A DNA stretch of 25,050 nt from CAWGCE01 sp964480915 (lineage in GTDB: Bacteria; Planctomycetota; Planctomycetia; Pirellulales; Pirellulaceae). Location of the stretch: positions 1 to 25,050 of the forward strand of contig CAYZRS010000067.1 in assembly GCA_964480915.1 (NCBI GenBank), given 5' to 3'. Position 1 is the stretch's first letter. Each line of letters starts with the position of its first letter. Below the pieces are notes generated by a model. That model was not told the origin of the DNA, did not search any database, and was given only the letters and a program-made list of their open reading frames with translations. The position numbers and the translations under genes are program-made. This document shows positions 7,974 to 16,813 of the stretch, piece after piece.

Positions 7974-9014
7974 ATGACGACGATTTACCGCGTGCTGTTC
8001 ATCCTGTTCCTGGTTCTGCCAGTTCCAATGACTTGGTCAGCAGACCTTTTTCACACCAGCGACTTCGAAGATGGCACCTTGGATGGCTGGGCGGGCGGAG
8101 CCAGTCCGACGCGAATCCCCACCGGCGGCCCGCAGGGCTCCGACGACGCCTACCTGCTGCTGACTTCGAACGGAGCAAACGGACCTGGCTCCAAACTGGC
8201 AACTCTGAACAACGCCAGTGAGTGGACGGGTGACTATGCCGCCGCGGGCATCCAACGGATTGCCGTCGATATGGCCAACTTCTCGATGTCCCCGTTGGAC
8301 ATGCGAGTCGTCCTGTTCGGCCCAACCGATCCTGCGTTGCGTTGGGCTTCGGCCGCAGCGCACATTGTGCCGACCGGTAGCGATTGGGATACGTATGAGT
8401 TTTTCCTCTTCGAATCGGAAATGGCGCAGGTCGCCGGTGCGATCCCCTATGTCGATCTGATCCAAGATGTGCTCCGCGTGATGATCCGTTTCGACCCAGG
8501 TGGTCCCTCACCCGACGGCAGTGCGATTGCGGCTCAACTGGGCATCGACAACGTGCGGCTCCTCCCGGGCGGTGATTTTGACCATGATGGAATGGTTGCC
8601 GCAAGTGACGTCGATGCCCTAGTCGCAGCGATTGCCGGTAACAATGACCCGGCCGAATTCGATCTCAACGGCGACAACCTTGTGAACGGTGACGACTTGG
8701 AAGAGTGGTTGCGGATGGGAGGCAACGTGAATCTTGGTCCGGGACAATCGTATCTACGAGGCGACGCAACGCTCGACGGAGTCGTCGACGGGCAGGATTT
8801 CATTGCCTGGAATGGCAACAAATTTAGCAGCACAGCGGCCTGGACGAGTGGCGACTTTAATGCCGACGGCGTTGTGGATGGTCAGGACTTCATTCTTTGG
8901 AATGGCAATAAGTTCACCACCTCCGACTTCACGTCTGCGGTACCAGAACCGGCCGCATGGTTGATGCTCGTCGCGGCTTGCTTTGTTTTCAGCCTCCGCA
9001 GCGGGTGCGTTTGA
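7974..9014 (+). CDS. Exported dockerin-like/PEP-CTERM protein with jelly-roll-type N-domain
   Basis: A 346-residue exported protein of unknown function. A signal peptide covers about residues 1-22. The following 170 residues open with DFEDGTLDGWAG and read like the beta-sandwich, carbohydrate-binding-type domains common in planctomycete surface proteins, though I cannot name the family. From about residue 200 there are EF-hand-like loops (DFDHDGMV, DLNGDNLV), then a dockerin-like pair GDATLDGVVDGQDFIAW and GDFNADGVVDGQDFILW, each followed by NGNKF. The end is VPEPAA, a hydrophobic helix and RSGC: a PEP-CTERM tail. ATG 7974 is chosen because GGGAG lies eight bases upstream; a TTG at 7959 also opens the frame. 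An intrinsic terminator follows. Confidence 0.8.
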   Translation: MTTIYRVLFILFLVLPVPMTWSADLFHTSDFEDGTLDGWAGGASPTRIPTGGPQGSDDAYLLLTSNGANGPGSKLATLNNASEWTGDYAAAGIQRIAVDMANFSMSPLDMRVVLFGPTDPALRWASAAAHIVPTGSDWDTYEFFLFESEMAQVAGAIPYVDLIQDVLRVMIRFDPGGPSPDGSAIAAQLGIDNVRLLPGGDFDHDGMVAASDVDALVAAIAGNNDPAEFDLNGDNLVNGDDLEEWLRMGGNVNLGPGQSYLRGDATLDGVVDGQDFIAWNGNKFSSTAAWTSGDFNADGVVDGQDFILWNGNKFTTSDFTSAVPEPAAWLMLVAACFVFSLRSGCV

Positions 9015-9100
9015 GTCCATACACCGGAAATCGGTAGCGGAGCTCGAATTCGAATCGTCAAATCGTGGCGATTCCAACTCTCTTAGCGCTCACTTGAATC

Positions 9101-9138
9101 GGCGAATCGAGCCTCTTTCGGGCTCTTCGCCGTTTTTT
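9101..9138 (+). terminator. Intrinsic terminator
   Basis: A GC-rich stem pairs 9101-9106 with 9126-9131 and 9109-9113 with 9121-9125, with a two-base bulge, and is followed directly by six T (9133-9138). It is a textbook Rho-independent terminator for the preceding exported-protein gene, so the next gene most likely has its own promoter. Confidence 0.88.
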
Positions 9139-9242
9139 ATGAATTTCGCGTGAGTCGCCCATCGCGAAATTCGCTTCTGGAATTAGAGCCATCGTTTCCA
9201 GACGCCGCATTCAACTTTGCTCCATTGCAAAAGGACATGACA

Positions 9243-11939
9243 ATGAACCGTCTCACACGCACCTGTTTCACTGCAGCCGTTATCGTTTGGTTACAAGGCT
9301 GTCTTGCCGTCTCGCAAGCCGACGTGTTTTTGTGGGAGCTCAGCAACGTCAGTACGGATTGGAGCAACGTGCTGAACTGGGCGGGCACGCCCAATCAGGT
9401 GCCAGACGACAACACGGACGAAGCCATCGTGACCGTACCGTCGACGCAAGGCTCACCCACACTGAACTCAGGCAACGTGACGATCGGTCAATTGACCATC
9501 GCCTCGAATGGGGACGTCAATACGGGCAATGGCACGAACAATTTTGCTCTGACGGTGCAATCGAGCCTGACGCAGGATGGTTCGACGCTCATCGATGGAT
9601 CCGGTTCGAGCCTGACGGTATGGCAAAGTCCCGTTCTTAATGATTTCGATACCGACAGCCTCGAACTCGTCGACAACGCAACGCTTATTTTGCGTCAAGG
9701 AGCACGAGTCCAGATCGACGGACTGCTAGAACTCGAAGAGAGCACGATCTTCGGCGACGGCACGGTCGAACTCAATGGAGATGTCAACTTCTCGAACAAT
9801 GGAACTTTGAGAGCGACCAATGGTGGCACGCTGACCATCGGCCGAACGGGCACGGAACGGATCGATTTGGATGGATCGAGCGAAAACGGGATGCTCCGCG
9901 CCGACGCCAACTCGACGCTCATCATCGACCTGCCCAACACGGGGGCGTTGTTTGACGGGACGATTAGCATTCAGCAAGACGGCGAAATTCGCATCAACGA
10001 CAACTGGCAGCTGGCCAGTACTGCCGGCACTCAACTAGACTTCCACGGCGGCAGTGGTGCGGCCACGCTCTCCGGCACATCGGCCACCTTTGACAACATC
10101 GTAAACATCCAGAGCGGCACCGCCGTCATCGACGTACCGACGACCGTGCTGGCAGGCGCCGACGTCAACATTGGCGACGGGACAACGCTACAAATCAATC
10201 GGCCGACAACTTTCGTTCACCCAGGCAGTTACGACAACGAATACGACACCAATTTGATCGTTAACGCGGACCTTGATATCGGCACGGGAAGCGGAAATTT
10301 CAACTGGGATGGAGAGAGTCTCAATCAAGTCCTGTCGGGGATCACGATTGTCAATGAAGATGCCAGCCTGAATATTGATGTTGATCGCGTTGACCAAGCC
10401 GGTTTAGCAGAACGCGTCAGCATGAACCTACGAATCAATTCGGGGCATGTCGATGTTCGCAACACGGCCAATCAATGGGAACTGGACAGCTCCTTACGCA
10501 TGAACAACACGAACGGTACCGTCCCGACGCTCTCCGGTGCCGAAATCATCCTCTCAAGAACCGTCACTGTGTTAGGGGATGGAGCGTCACGCATCAACGC
10601 CTCCACCCAACTAACGTCCGATAGCGACGTCACAGTATTTTCTGGAGCAACGCTCGACTTCCGAGGTTCCACGACCCTCCTAGACGGCGGCACATTCACA
10701 GGACAGGGAGAAGTCGATCTCAACAGCGATACGACGACGGTCACTGACGCGACGATCGTCAACATGCCTCAGGGCGTCTTTGATTTGGACGGGCTGGGCA
10801 TTGCCAGCGACCGACTGATCATTGCACAACCGCTCACTCTTAACGTGGCCTCACTCGACTTAGATGATGCGAACGGCATTGATCATCACACGATCATCGG
10901 TGCCACCGGTCAACTGAATGTTTCCTTTTCTAATCCGACCAACGGCTACCGATTCGACCAACAGCTCGACCTGATCGGCACCGCGCCGGCAGCGCCATTT
11001 AGCGTTCATTTGACAGGCGCTGACGTCGAGCTCGCAGGCACCACGACGACCTTTGGCAGAAGCGGGTCCGAGTCGCGAATCGACTTTACGGGTAACACGA
11101 CGGTGTCGGCCAATTCGCAGTTCTTTCTCGACGCTGGGACGAACGCGACGCCCAACGTGATTCACGCCCCAGCCAACGTCCAAGGAGCCGGTCAACTGAT
11201 CGTTTTGCTGGGCTCTCACTTGCGAATGAATGACGGGGCGCACGCCGGCCTAGAAATCGTCAACCGCGGCACATTCTATGTCGGCAGCGACACCGCTTTC
11301 GCAAGCGTGAATGGGTTCACGCAAGCGTTCGGCACGTTGGAGCTAGGCATCGACGGTACCACGCCGGGAACAAGTTTCGATCAACTCGATGTCGATCAAG
11401 TGGCCGACCTAAACGGAACGTTGCGTATCCAAGTCAACCAATCCGGAGGGACGTATAACGATCCTGACACAGCCGGCATGGTCGACGAGTTTCTTCTCAT
11501 CGCAGCGACTGTCACTCAGGGTTCCTTTGACACGTTCGTTTACGACGGGCAATCGCTCGTCGCCGATTTCGTCACACTCGGACAACAGCGACACCATATC
11601 GATGACGGTCTGTTTCGCATCCTGAATTATGACGACGACGGTGTTTCGCTGTTAAATTACCGAGCATTGGCTGGCGACGCGAACGGCGATGGCACCGTCA
11701 ACGGATCCGATTTCATCATATGGAACGCTAACAAGTTCACCTCAGGAACCGACTGGTTAACGGGAGACTTCAACGGTGACGGGAACACCGATGGGCAAGA
11801 TTTCATTCTCTGGAATGCCAACAAGTTTGCCACAGCATTTGATGCCGTTGCCGTACCGGAACCGAAGCTGGCGGCTTGCCTTTTGCTATGCGTGATGTTG
11901 CTCCCAAGGAGCCGCAATCGCCTTACCGAACGGCCATAA
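9243..11939 (+). CDS. Large beta-helix-like dockerin/PEP-CTERM surface protein
   Basis: An 898-residue exported protein. A signal peptide ends near VSQADV. About 750 residues of short, Gly/Asn/Asp/Thr-rich beta-strand repeats follow (patterns such as NGTLRATNGGTLTIG), resembling passenger domains of autotransporters and filamentous adhesins with a right-handed beta-helix. Near residue 811 come two dockerin-like Ca loops, GDANGDGTVNGSDFIIW and GDFNGDGNTDGQDFILW, each followed by NANKF. The tail is VPEPK, a hydrophobic stretch and RSRNR: PEP-CTERM. ATG 9243 is chosen because AGGA is seven bases upstream; ATG 9237 is too close to it. Probably structural, adhesive or matrix-forming at the cell surface; no catalytic motif is seen. 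Confidence 0.82.
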   Translation: MNRLTRTCFTAAVIVWLQGCLAVSQADVFLWELSNVSTDWSNVLNWAGTPNQVPDDNTDEAIVTVPSTQGSPTLNSGNVTIGQLTIASNGDVNTGNGTNNFALTVQSSLTQDGSTLIDGSGSSLTVWQSPVLNDFDTDSLELVDNATLILRQGARVQIDGLLELEESTIFGDGTVELNGDVNFSNNGTLRATNGGTLTIGRTGTERIDLDGSSENGMLRADANSTLIIDLPNTGALFDGTISIQQDGEIRINDNWQLASTAGTQLDFHGGSGAATLSGTSATFDNIVNIQSGTAVIDVPTTVLAGADVNIGDGTTLQINRPTTFVHPGSYDNEYDTNLIVNADLDIGTGSGNFNWDGESLNQVLSGITIVNEDASLNIDVDRVDQAGLAERVSMNLRINSGHVDVRNTANQWELDSSLRMNNTNGTVPTLSGAEIILSRTVTVLGDGASRINASTQLTSDSDVTVFSGATLDFRGSTTLLDGGTFTGQGEVDLNSDTTTVTDATIVNMPQGVFDLDGLGIASDRLIIAQPLTLNVASLDLDDANGIDHHTIIGATGQLNVSFSNPTNGYRFDQQLDLIGTAPAAPFSVHLTGADVELAGTTTTFGRSGSESRIDFTGNTTVSANSQFFLDAGTNATPNVIHAPANVQGAGQLIVLLGSHLRMNDGAHAGLEIVNRGTFYVGSDTAFASVNGFTQAFGTLELGIDGTTPGTSFDQLDVDQVADLNGTLRIQVNQSGGTYNDPDTAGMVDEFLLIAATVTQGSFDTFVYDGQSLVADFVTLGQQRHHIDDGLFRILNYDDDGVSLLNYRALAGDANGDGTVNGSDFIIWNANKFTSGTDWLTGDFNGDGNTDGQDFILWNANKFATAFDAVAVPEPKLAACLLLCVMLLPRSRNRLTERP

Positions 11940-12027
11940 TCCCGACCAAGCGTCCGTGGTCCAACCCCTCTCGCTGCCGCCCCCAGAGCGTGATCGGCAG
12001 CATACGTTCACTCGGAGTAAACCAGCC

Positions 12028-13194
12028 ATGTCTTGTCAGGCCCATATCACGTTTGACATCGAACTTCTAGAAGCTCGCCAACTGCTGGCCGGCACGGTGA
12101 CAACGTTCGTCAACGGCAGCGGCGACCTGATCGTCAACGGTGACGGTGAGGACAACGACTTCATCATGACACTGGGCATGAATGGAGCCGTGATGTTCTC
12201 AACGTTTGATGGCACCATCATCAACGAAGTCGATACCGCCGTCGTTTCGCGAAACATCATCGTAAATCTACGTGGTGGCGACGATCGTTTCGAACTTTGG
12301 GGCCTAGCCGATTCCAATATTGCCGGGATGGAGCAGGTGAAGGTCAACGGCGGCAGCGGTGACGATTACGTACGCCTTTTCCAATTGGATTACCCAACCC
12401 ACAATTCTCTGGTCAACGGTGGCAACGGAAATGACGAACTCGTCATCGAACACGTACGCACGATCGGTGACTTCAAAATGATCGGTGGCGGCGGTGACGA
12501 TCAGATTTCGATCGACCATCTGGCGGTCGCGGACAACGATTTCCTAGGCTGGGAAGGAGCCTTCCAAATCCAGGCGGGCGGTGGCGATGACACCATTGGC
12601 ATCGAAGACCTCGATGCGGTCGGATTGGTCGCGGTGTTGGGCGGAGGCGACGATCAGTTGAATTTGGCCACCAGCACGATAACGGGCAATGCAACGATCA
12701 GCGGAGGAGGCAATCACGACACGATTGGCATTGTGGGAACGGCGTTACCCGATACTCACATTGCGTTAGGCGCTGGCGATGACTCGTTTTCCATGGTCGA
12801 TAGCGCTACCAAGTACGGCCCCGATGTTTCCGTATCGGCCGCCGGGGGCAACGATTCGGTCGAGCTGCTGAACGCAACGATCGCAGGGCAAGCTGACATC
12901 TCGACCGGTGCCGGCCATGACCAGGTCGCCGTGGTCGATAGCTCGACAGGTTCCGTCGACGTTTCCACCGGCGGTGGAGCCGACGAGATCACGACCGAAT
13001 CCTCGGATCTGGGAATGGTCCACATCGTCACGGCGGGTGGCAATGACTTCCTGCAATGGTCCGAGACGACCGGCTTCGGATCGGCAAGCGGCGGTGGCGG
13101 GCAAGATCGATTCGACGCCTACAGTTGCTTCACGCCACTCACACATTCTGGATTCGAAAATTATAACCTCATCGATGCGAATGGGTCTTGTTAG
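12028..13194 (+). CDS. Exported protein with LEPR-XLL-like start and RTX-like repeats
   Basis: A 388-residue protein. Residues 11-22 read IELLEARQLLAG, a variant of the planctomycete LEPR-XLL motif found at the beginning of very large exported proteins; here Glu-Ala-Arg replaces Glu-Pro-Arg. The rest is a series of about 12 acidic glycine repeats such as GGSGDD, GGNGND, GGGGDD, GAGDDS and GGGADE, spaced roughly 20-30 residues, like calcium-binding RTX repeats but less regular. Unlike its upstream neighbours it has no VPEP tail and no dockerin pair. ATG 12028 has GGAG ten bases upstream; the open frame runs to 11956 without support. Calcium binding and export are inferred; no enzyme domain is visible. 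Confidence 0.75.
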   Translation: MSCQAHITFDIELLEARQLLAGTVTTFVNGSGDLIVNGDGEDNDFIMTLGMNGAVMFSTFDGTIINEVDTAVVSRNIIVNLRGGDDRFELWGLADSNIAGMEQVKVNGGSGDDYVRLFQLDYPTHNSLVNGGNGNDELVIEHVRTIGDFKMIGGGGDDQISIDHLAVADNDFLGWEGAFQIQAGGGDDTIGIEDLDAVGLVAVLGGGDDQLNLATSTITGNATISGGGNHDTIGIVGTALPDTHIALGAGDDSFSMVDSATKYGPDVSVSAAGGNDSVELLNATIAGQADISTGAGHDQVAVVDSSTGSVDVSTGGGADEITTESSDLGMVHIVTAGGNDFLQWSETTGFGSASGGGGQDRFDAYSCFTPLTHSGFENYNLIDANGSC

Positions 13195-13395
13195 TCGCCG
13201 CAGACATCATGTTCAAGCGATGTGCGAGCCTCAAGAACGCTATCGCTAACTGTCTTGAATTCGCGACACCTGGAGTTCGAGACGGTGGAAGCTCGCGCCA
13301 GACCGGTTTGGTGCAATTGTTGGCCGATGGGTCGTTCGCTAGGATTGGTGGCTTCAGAATCGCCTCCCCTCTCTTTTACCAACGAGTATTGACCC

Positions 13396-15012
13396 GTGAC
13401 AGAAGTGCGCAAGAAGCCCGTCGTCTTGATCGTCCGTGATGGCTGGGGAAAAAACCCACACAGCGAATGGGACCATGCCAACGCGATCCATTTGGCAAGC
13501 ACTCCGGTGGATGACGCGCTTTCGGAAAAGTATCCGCACGTCCTGATCCACACTTCGGGCGAAGACGTCGGTCTACCCGCAGGCGTCATGGGCAACAGCG
13601 AAGTCGGCCACCAAAACATCGGCGCGGGGCGAATCGTCGACCAGGAAGTGATGCGCATCACACGTGCAATCCGTGACGAGTCTTTCTTTTCCAACCCGGT
13701 CGTGACCGGCGCGGTCCAACACGTAAAAAATAGCGGCGGCACGCTCCATGTGTTGGGTTTGATGTCCGATGGTCGAGTTCACAGCGACCTCAATCATGCG
13801 TTAGCGATCATTGATTTAGCCAAACGAAACGATGTCGACAAACTGGCCGTCCACGCGATCACCGACGGGCGTGACACCTCGCCGACAGGCGGCTTGGCGT
13901 TCGTGAGCCAAGTTGTCGATAAGCTGAAGGAAGTTGGCATTGGAAAAGTCGCCAGCGTGATCGGGCGATTTTACGCCATGGATCGCGACTTCCGCTGGGA
14001 ACGGGTGGAGCAGGCTTACAAGTTGCTGACCCAAGGCTCCGAGCGCAAGGCAAATTCCGCGGCCGAAGCGATTCAGTCGTACTACGACGATCCGATCGAG
14101 CCGAGCCGTACCGGCGACGAATTCATCACGGCAACTTCGATTGACGCCCGTCCCGACTGTCTGGTCAAAGAGGGCGACGCCGTCATCTTTTTCAACTATC
14201 GAGGGGACCGCCCCCGCGAGATCACGAAGGCGTTTGTGTTGCCCGACAAGGAGTGGGCAACGATTCAAGGTGGCGGCTTTGATCGCGGACCAAAAATCGA
14301 AAACCTCTACTTCGCCACCATGTGCGGCTACGAATCCGGCCTGCCGGTCGAAGTGATTTTCGAAAAACAGGACCGGATGCCCTCCATCCTGGGCGACTAC
14401 ATCAGCGGACTCGGACTGAATCAGTTTCGCTGCGCCGAAACGGAAAAGTACCCGCACGTAACGTTCTTCTTCAACGACTATCGGGATGATCCATTTTCCG
14501 GCGAAGAACGATCGATGGCCGAATCACCTCGAGATGTCTCAACGTACGATCAAAAACCCGAAATGTCAGCGGAAGGGATCACCGAGCGAGTCCTCGACGA
14601 AATCGAATCGGGCCGTTCGGAACTGATCATTGTCAACTATGCCAATGGAGACATGGTTGGACACACGGGAGTGCTCAAGGCGGCCATCGACGCCGTGGAA
14701 AAAGTGGACGCCTGCGTGGGACGTGTTGTCGAGGCAACGCTGGCGAAAGGGGGCTCACTCATCGTCACAGCCGACCACGGCAATTGCGAACAGATGATCG
14801 ATCCCACTTCGGGAGGACCACACACCGCACATACCACTTTCCAAGTCCCCTTGATCGTGGTGGACGAAGCAGTGATTGGAAAAAAACTGAAAACCGGCGG
14901 TCGCCTGGCCGACATTGCGCCGACGATCCTGGCACTCATGGGATTGGAAAAGCCGTCCGCCATGACGGGCGATTCGCTGGTCAGCCTTGCCGACGAGGAT
15001 CAGTCTGCGTGA
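13396..15012 (+). CDS. gpmI: Cofactor-independent phosphoglycerate mutase
   Basis: This enzyme interconverts 3- and 2-phosphoglycerate in glycolysis and gluconeogenesis, using two manganese ions and no bisphosphoglycerate. Metal ligand D15 lies in RDGWG, the phosphoserine S68 in MGNSEVGH followed by IGAGR, DGRDTSP in the middle, and the carboxyl metal sites in TADHGNCE and GPHTAHT. At 538 residues it is slightly longer than the usual 510-515. The start is a GTG at 13396, the only reasonable one, with a poor ribosome-binding site. It is a housekeeping gene set between exported-protein genes and a convergent sulfatase. The 201 bases before it hold no gene I can support. Confidence 0.96.
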   Translation: MTEVRKKPVVLIVRDGWGKNPHSEWDHANAIHLASTPVDDALSEKYPHVLIHTSGEDVGLPAGVMGNSEVGHQNIGAGRIVDQEVMRITRAIRDESFFSNPVVTGAVQHVKNSGGTLHVLGLMSDGRVHSDLNHALAIIDLAKRNDVDKLAVHAITDGRDTSPTGGLAFVSQVVDKLKEVGIGKVASVIGRFYAMDRDFRWERVEQAYKLLTQGSERKANSAAEAIQSYYDDPIEPSRTGDEFITATSIDARPDCLVKEGDAVIFFNYRGDRPREITKAFVLPDKEWATIQGGGFDRGPKIENLYFATMCGYESGLPVEVIFEKQDRMPSILGDYISGLGLNQFRCAETEKYPHVTFFFNDYRDDPFSGEERSMAESPRDVSTYDQKPEMSAEGITERVLDEIESGRSELIIVNYANGDMVGHTGVLKAAIDAVEKVDACVGRVVEATLAKGGSLIVTADHGNCEQMIDPTSGGPHTAHTTFQVPLIVVDEAVIGKKLKTGGRLADIAPTILALMGLEKPSAMTGDSLVSLADEDQSA

Positions 15013-15022
15013 TATGTCGTGA

Positions 15023-15059
15023 GCCTGTCCAGGACATCGTGTCCGTCCGGTCCGCAGGC
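15023..15059. terminator. Weak nested hairpin between convergent genes
   Basis: An outer stem of five pairs (15023-15027 with 15055-15059) encloses an inner 5-bp hairpin (15032-15036 with 15040-15044). It fills the short gap between the stop codons of gpmI and the sulfatase. There is no T tract, so its role as a terminator is only suggested by position. Confidence 0.3.
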
Positions 15060-15067
15060 GAAATCGA

Positions 15068-16714
15068 CTACATCGACTCCTCGACGACAAATCGATCTTG
15101 GCGAAATTTCTGCTGCCACTCTGCCGGTTTCGCGGGTGTCACCGTCTCATCTTCGCATTGAACGCGGAGCTCTTCCAATTGTGCTTTGAGTTCAGCAACC
15201 TGATCAGCGTACTTGGGGTTGTTGTATTCGTTCGTCAGCTCGTCCGGATCGTTGTCTAGATCGTAGAATTCAAACTCGCCGAACTCGTAAAAATTGATCA
15301 GCTTGTAGCGCTCGGTTCGAATGCCGTTGTGCTTGGGCACCATGTGCACGCTGGGAAATTCATAGTAGTGGTAGTAAATACTCTTCCTCCAATCGTCAGG
15401 CCGCTTATCTTTCAAAAGCGGAACAAGCGATCGGCCTTGCATATCTTCTGGGACTGGGGCGCCCGCCATTTCCAAAAAAGTCTCGGCATAGTCGAGATTC
15501 TGCACGAACGACTCATTGACCGAACCGGGTTTGGTCACGCCAGGCCACTTGATGATCAGCGGCATTTTCAACGATTCTTCGTACATCCAGCGTTTGTCGT
15601 ACCAACCATGATCGCCGATATAGAATCCTTGATCCGACGAGTACACAAATACCGTGTTGTCGCTCAATCCTAGTTCGTCGAGTGTGCCTTGGAGCTTCTT
15701 GAGATTTTCGTCGACCCCTTTTACGCAGCGGAGGTAGTTTTTGGCATACCGCTGATATTTCCAGCGAACCAGTTCTTTGCCAGACAAATTGGCTTTTCGC
15801 AGCGCTTCGTCTTTCGGCCCGTACGCGTCCTTCCAGGCGGCCAATTGCGCGGCGTTCATGCGTTTCATGTTCCGATAGGCCGACCCGTCGACCCCTTTCG
15901 CCTGCTGGCCATCAAAATCGACCGACAGGCCATGAAACAGGTCGAAGTTCAGATGCAATTGACGATCGATTTCCATCTCCTGCCAGCGCGCTGGCGAGGC
16001 ATTGTCTTCCCATCGATCAAATAGCGTGGCCGGTTCCGGTATCTCGATGTCGTCGTACAAATTGAGATGGCGTTCGGCAGGCATCCAGCAACGATGGGGC
16101 GCCTTATGCTGACACATCAACACGAACGGCTTGTCGGCCGAGCGTTGCTTGTGAAGCCACTCGATCGCAAGATCTGTCACGACGTCGGTGCAGTGCCCAT
16201 CGATCCGCTGCTTTCCTTCAGGCGACTTCAAATCCGGATTGTAATACTGCCCCTGACCGATCAGGACTTGCCAGGCATCGAAGCCTTGCGGTTCCGATTT
16301 CAGATGCCATTTCCCAAACATGGCCGTTTCATAACCGGCTTTCTGCATGAGCTTCGGAAACGTCTGCTGAGATCCGTCAAAGCGGTTCCCGTTGTTCATG
16401 AACCCGTTCTTATGGCTGTGTTTGCCCGTAATGATGACAGCACGGCTCGGCCCGCAAATCGAATTCGTACAAAAGCTATTGCGAAACAGCATCCCTTCGC
16501 GCGCCAGCTGGTCAATATGCGGCGTCGGATTCACTTCTTTGAGCCAACCGTCGTAAGCGCCAATCGCATGCGGTGCATGATCATCGGTGAAGAAAAAAAC
16601 GATATTCGGCCGGCTTGGTCGGGCCGCCGAGCCCGTATCGGCGCGCACCGCCGACGTCGCCAGCAGCAAGCACGCAAAGGTAATCAGTCCGCCTCGAATC
16701 AATAGAACCGCCAA
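15068..16714 (-). CDS. Secreted formylglycine-dependent sulfatase (S1 type)
   Basis: A 548-residue exported enzyme expected to cleave sulfate esters, perhaps from algal or animal polysaccharides. A signal peptide covers about residues 1-25. The first metal site has Asp-Asp at 44-45 in FFTDDH. The signature CGPSR is at 87-91, so Cys87 should be oxidised to formylglycine by a maturase not in this window. GKWHLK near 160 and SSDQGF followed by GDHGWYDKRW near 355-370 complete the active-site pattern. The start is a TTG at 16714 with a strong AGGGGAG seven bases upstream; it places the signal peptide correctly. Substrate cannot be read from sequence; the length and motifs suit heparan- or choline-sulfatase-like S1 enzymes. 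Confidence 0.92.
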   Translation of the reverse strand: MAVLLIRGGLITFACLLLATSAVRADTGSAARPSRPNIVFFFTDDHAPHAIGAYDGWLKEVNPTPHIDQLAREGMLFRNSFCTNSICGPSRAVIITGKHSHKNGFMNNGNRFDGSQQTFPKLMQKAGYETAMFGKWHLKSEPQGFDAWQVLIGQGQYYNPDLKSPEGKQRIDGHCTDVVTDLAIEWLHKQRSADKPFVLMCQHKAPHRCWMPAERHLNLYDDIEIPEPATLFDRWEDNASPARWQEMEIDRQLHLNFDLFHGLSVDFDGQQAKGVDGSAYRNMKRMNAAQLAAWKDAYGPKDEALRKANLSGKELVRWKYQRYAKNYLRCVKGVDENLKKLQGTLDELGLSDNTVFVYSSDQGFYIGDHGWYDKRWMYEESLKMPLIIKWPGVTKPGSVNESFVQNLDYAETFLEMAGAPVPEDMQGRSLVPLLKDKRPDDWRKSIYYHYYEFPSVHMVPKHNGIRTERYKLINFYEFGEFEFYDLDNDPDELTNEYNNPKYADQVAELKAQLEELRVQCEDETVTPAKPAEWQQKFRQDRFVVEESM

Positions 16715-16748
16715 CAGTCGTCTCCCCTATGTATCAGGCAACAGAGAC

Positions 16749-16790
16749 AAGGGATGGGCCATCAGCTCCACCCCCGGCCCTCGATCCCTT
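16749..16790. terminator. Strong hairpin between prsW-like gene and sulfatase
   Basis: Twelve pairs form (16749-16760 with 16776-16780 plus 16784-16790, a three-base bulge) around a 15-base loop. It lies 23 bases after the membrane-protease stop and about 20 bases before the sulfatase ribosome-binding site on the same strand. No T tract follows on the minus strand. It probably limits read-through into the sulfatase gene or protects the upstream message. Confidence 0.45.
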
Positions 16791-16813
16791 TTGAGCGTTA
16801 CGTCATCTAGACC

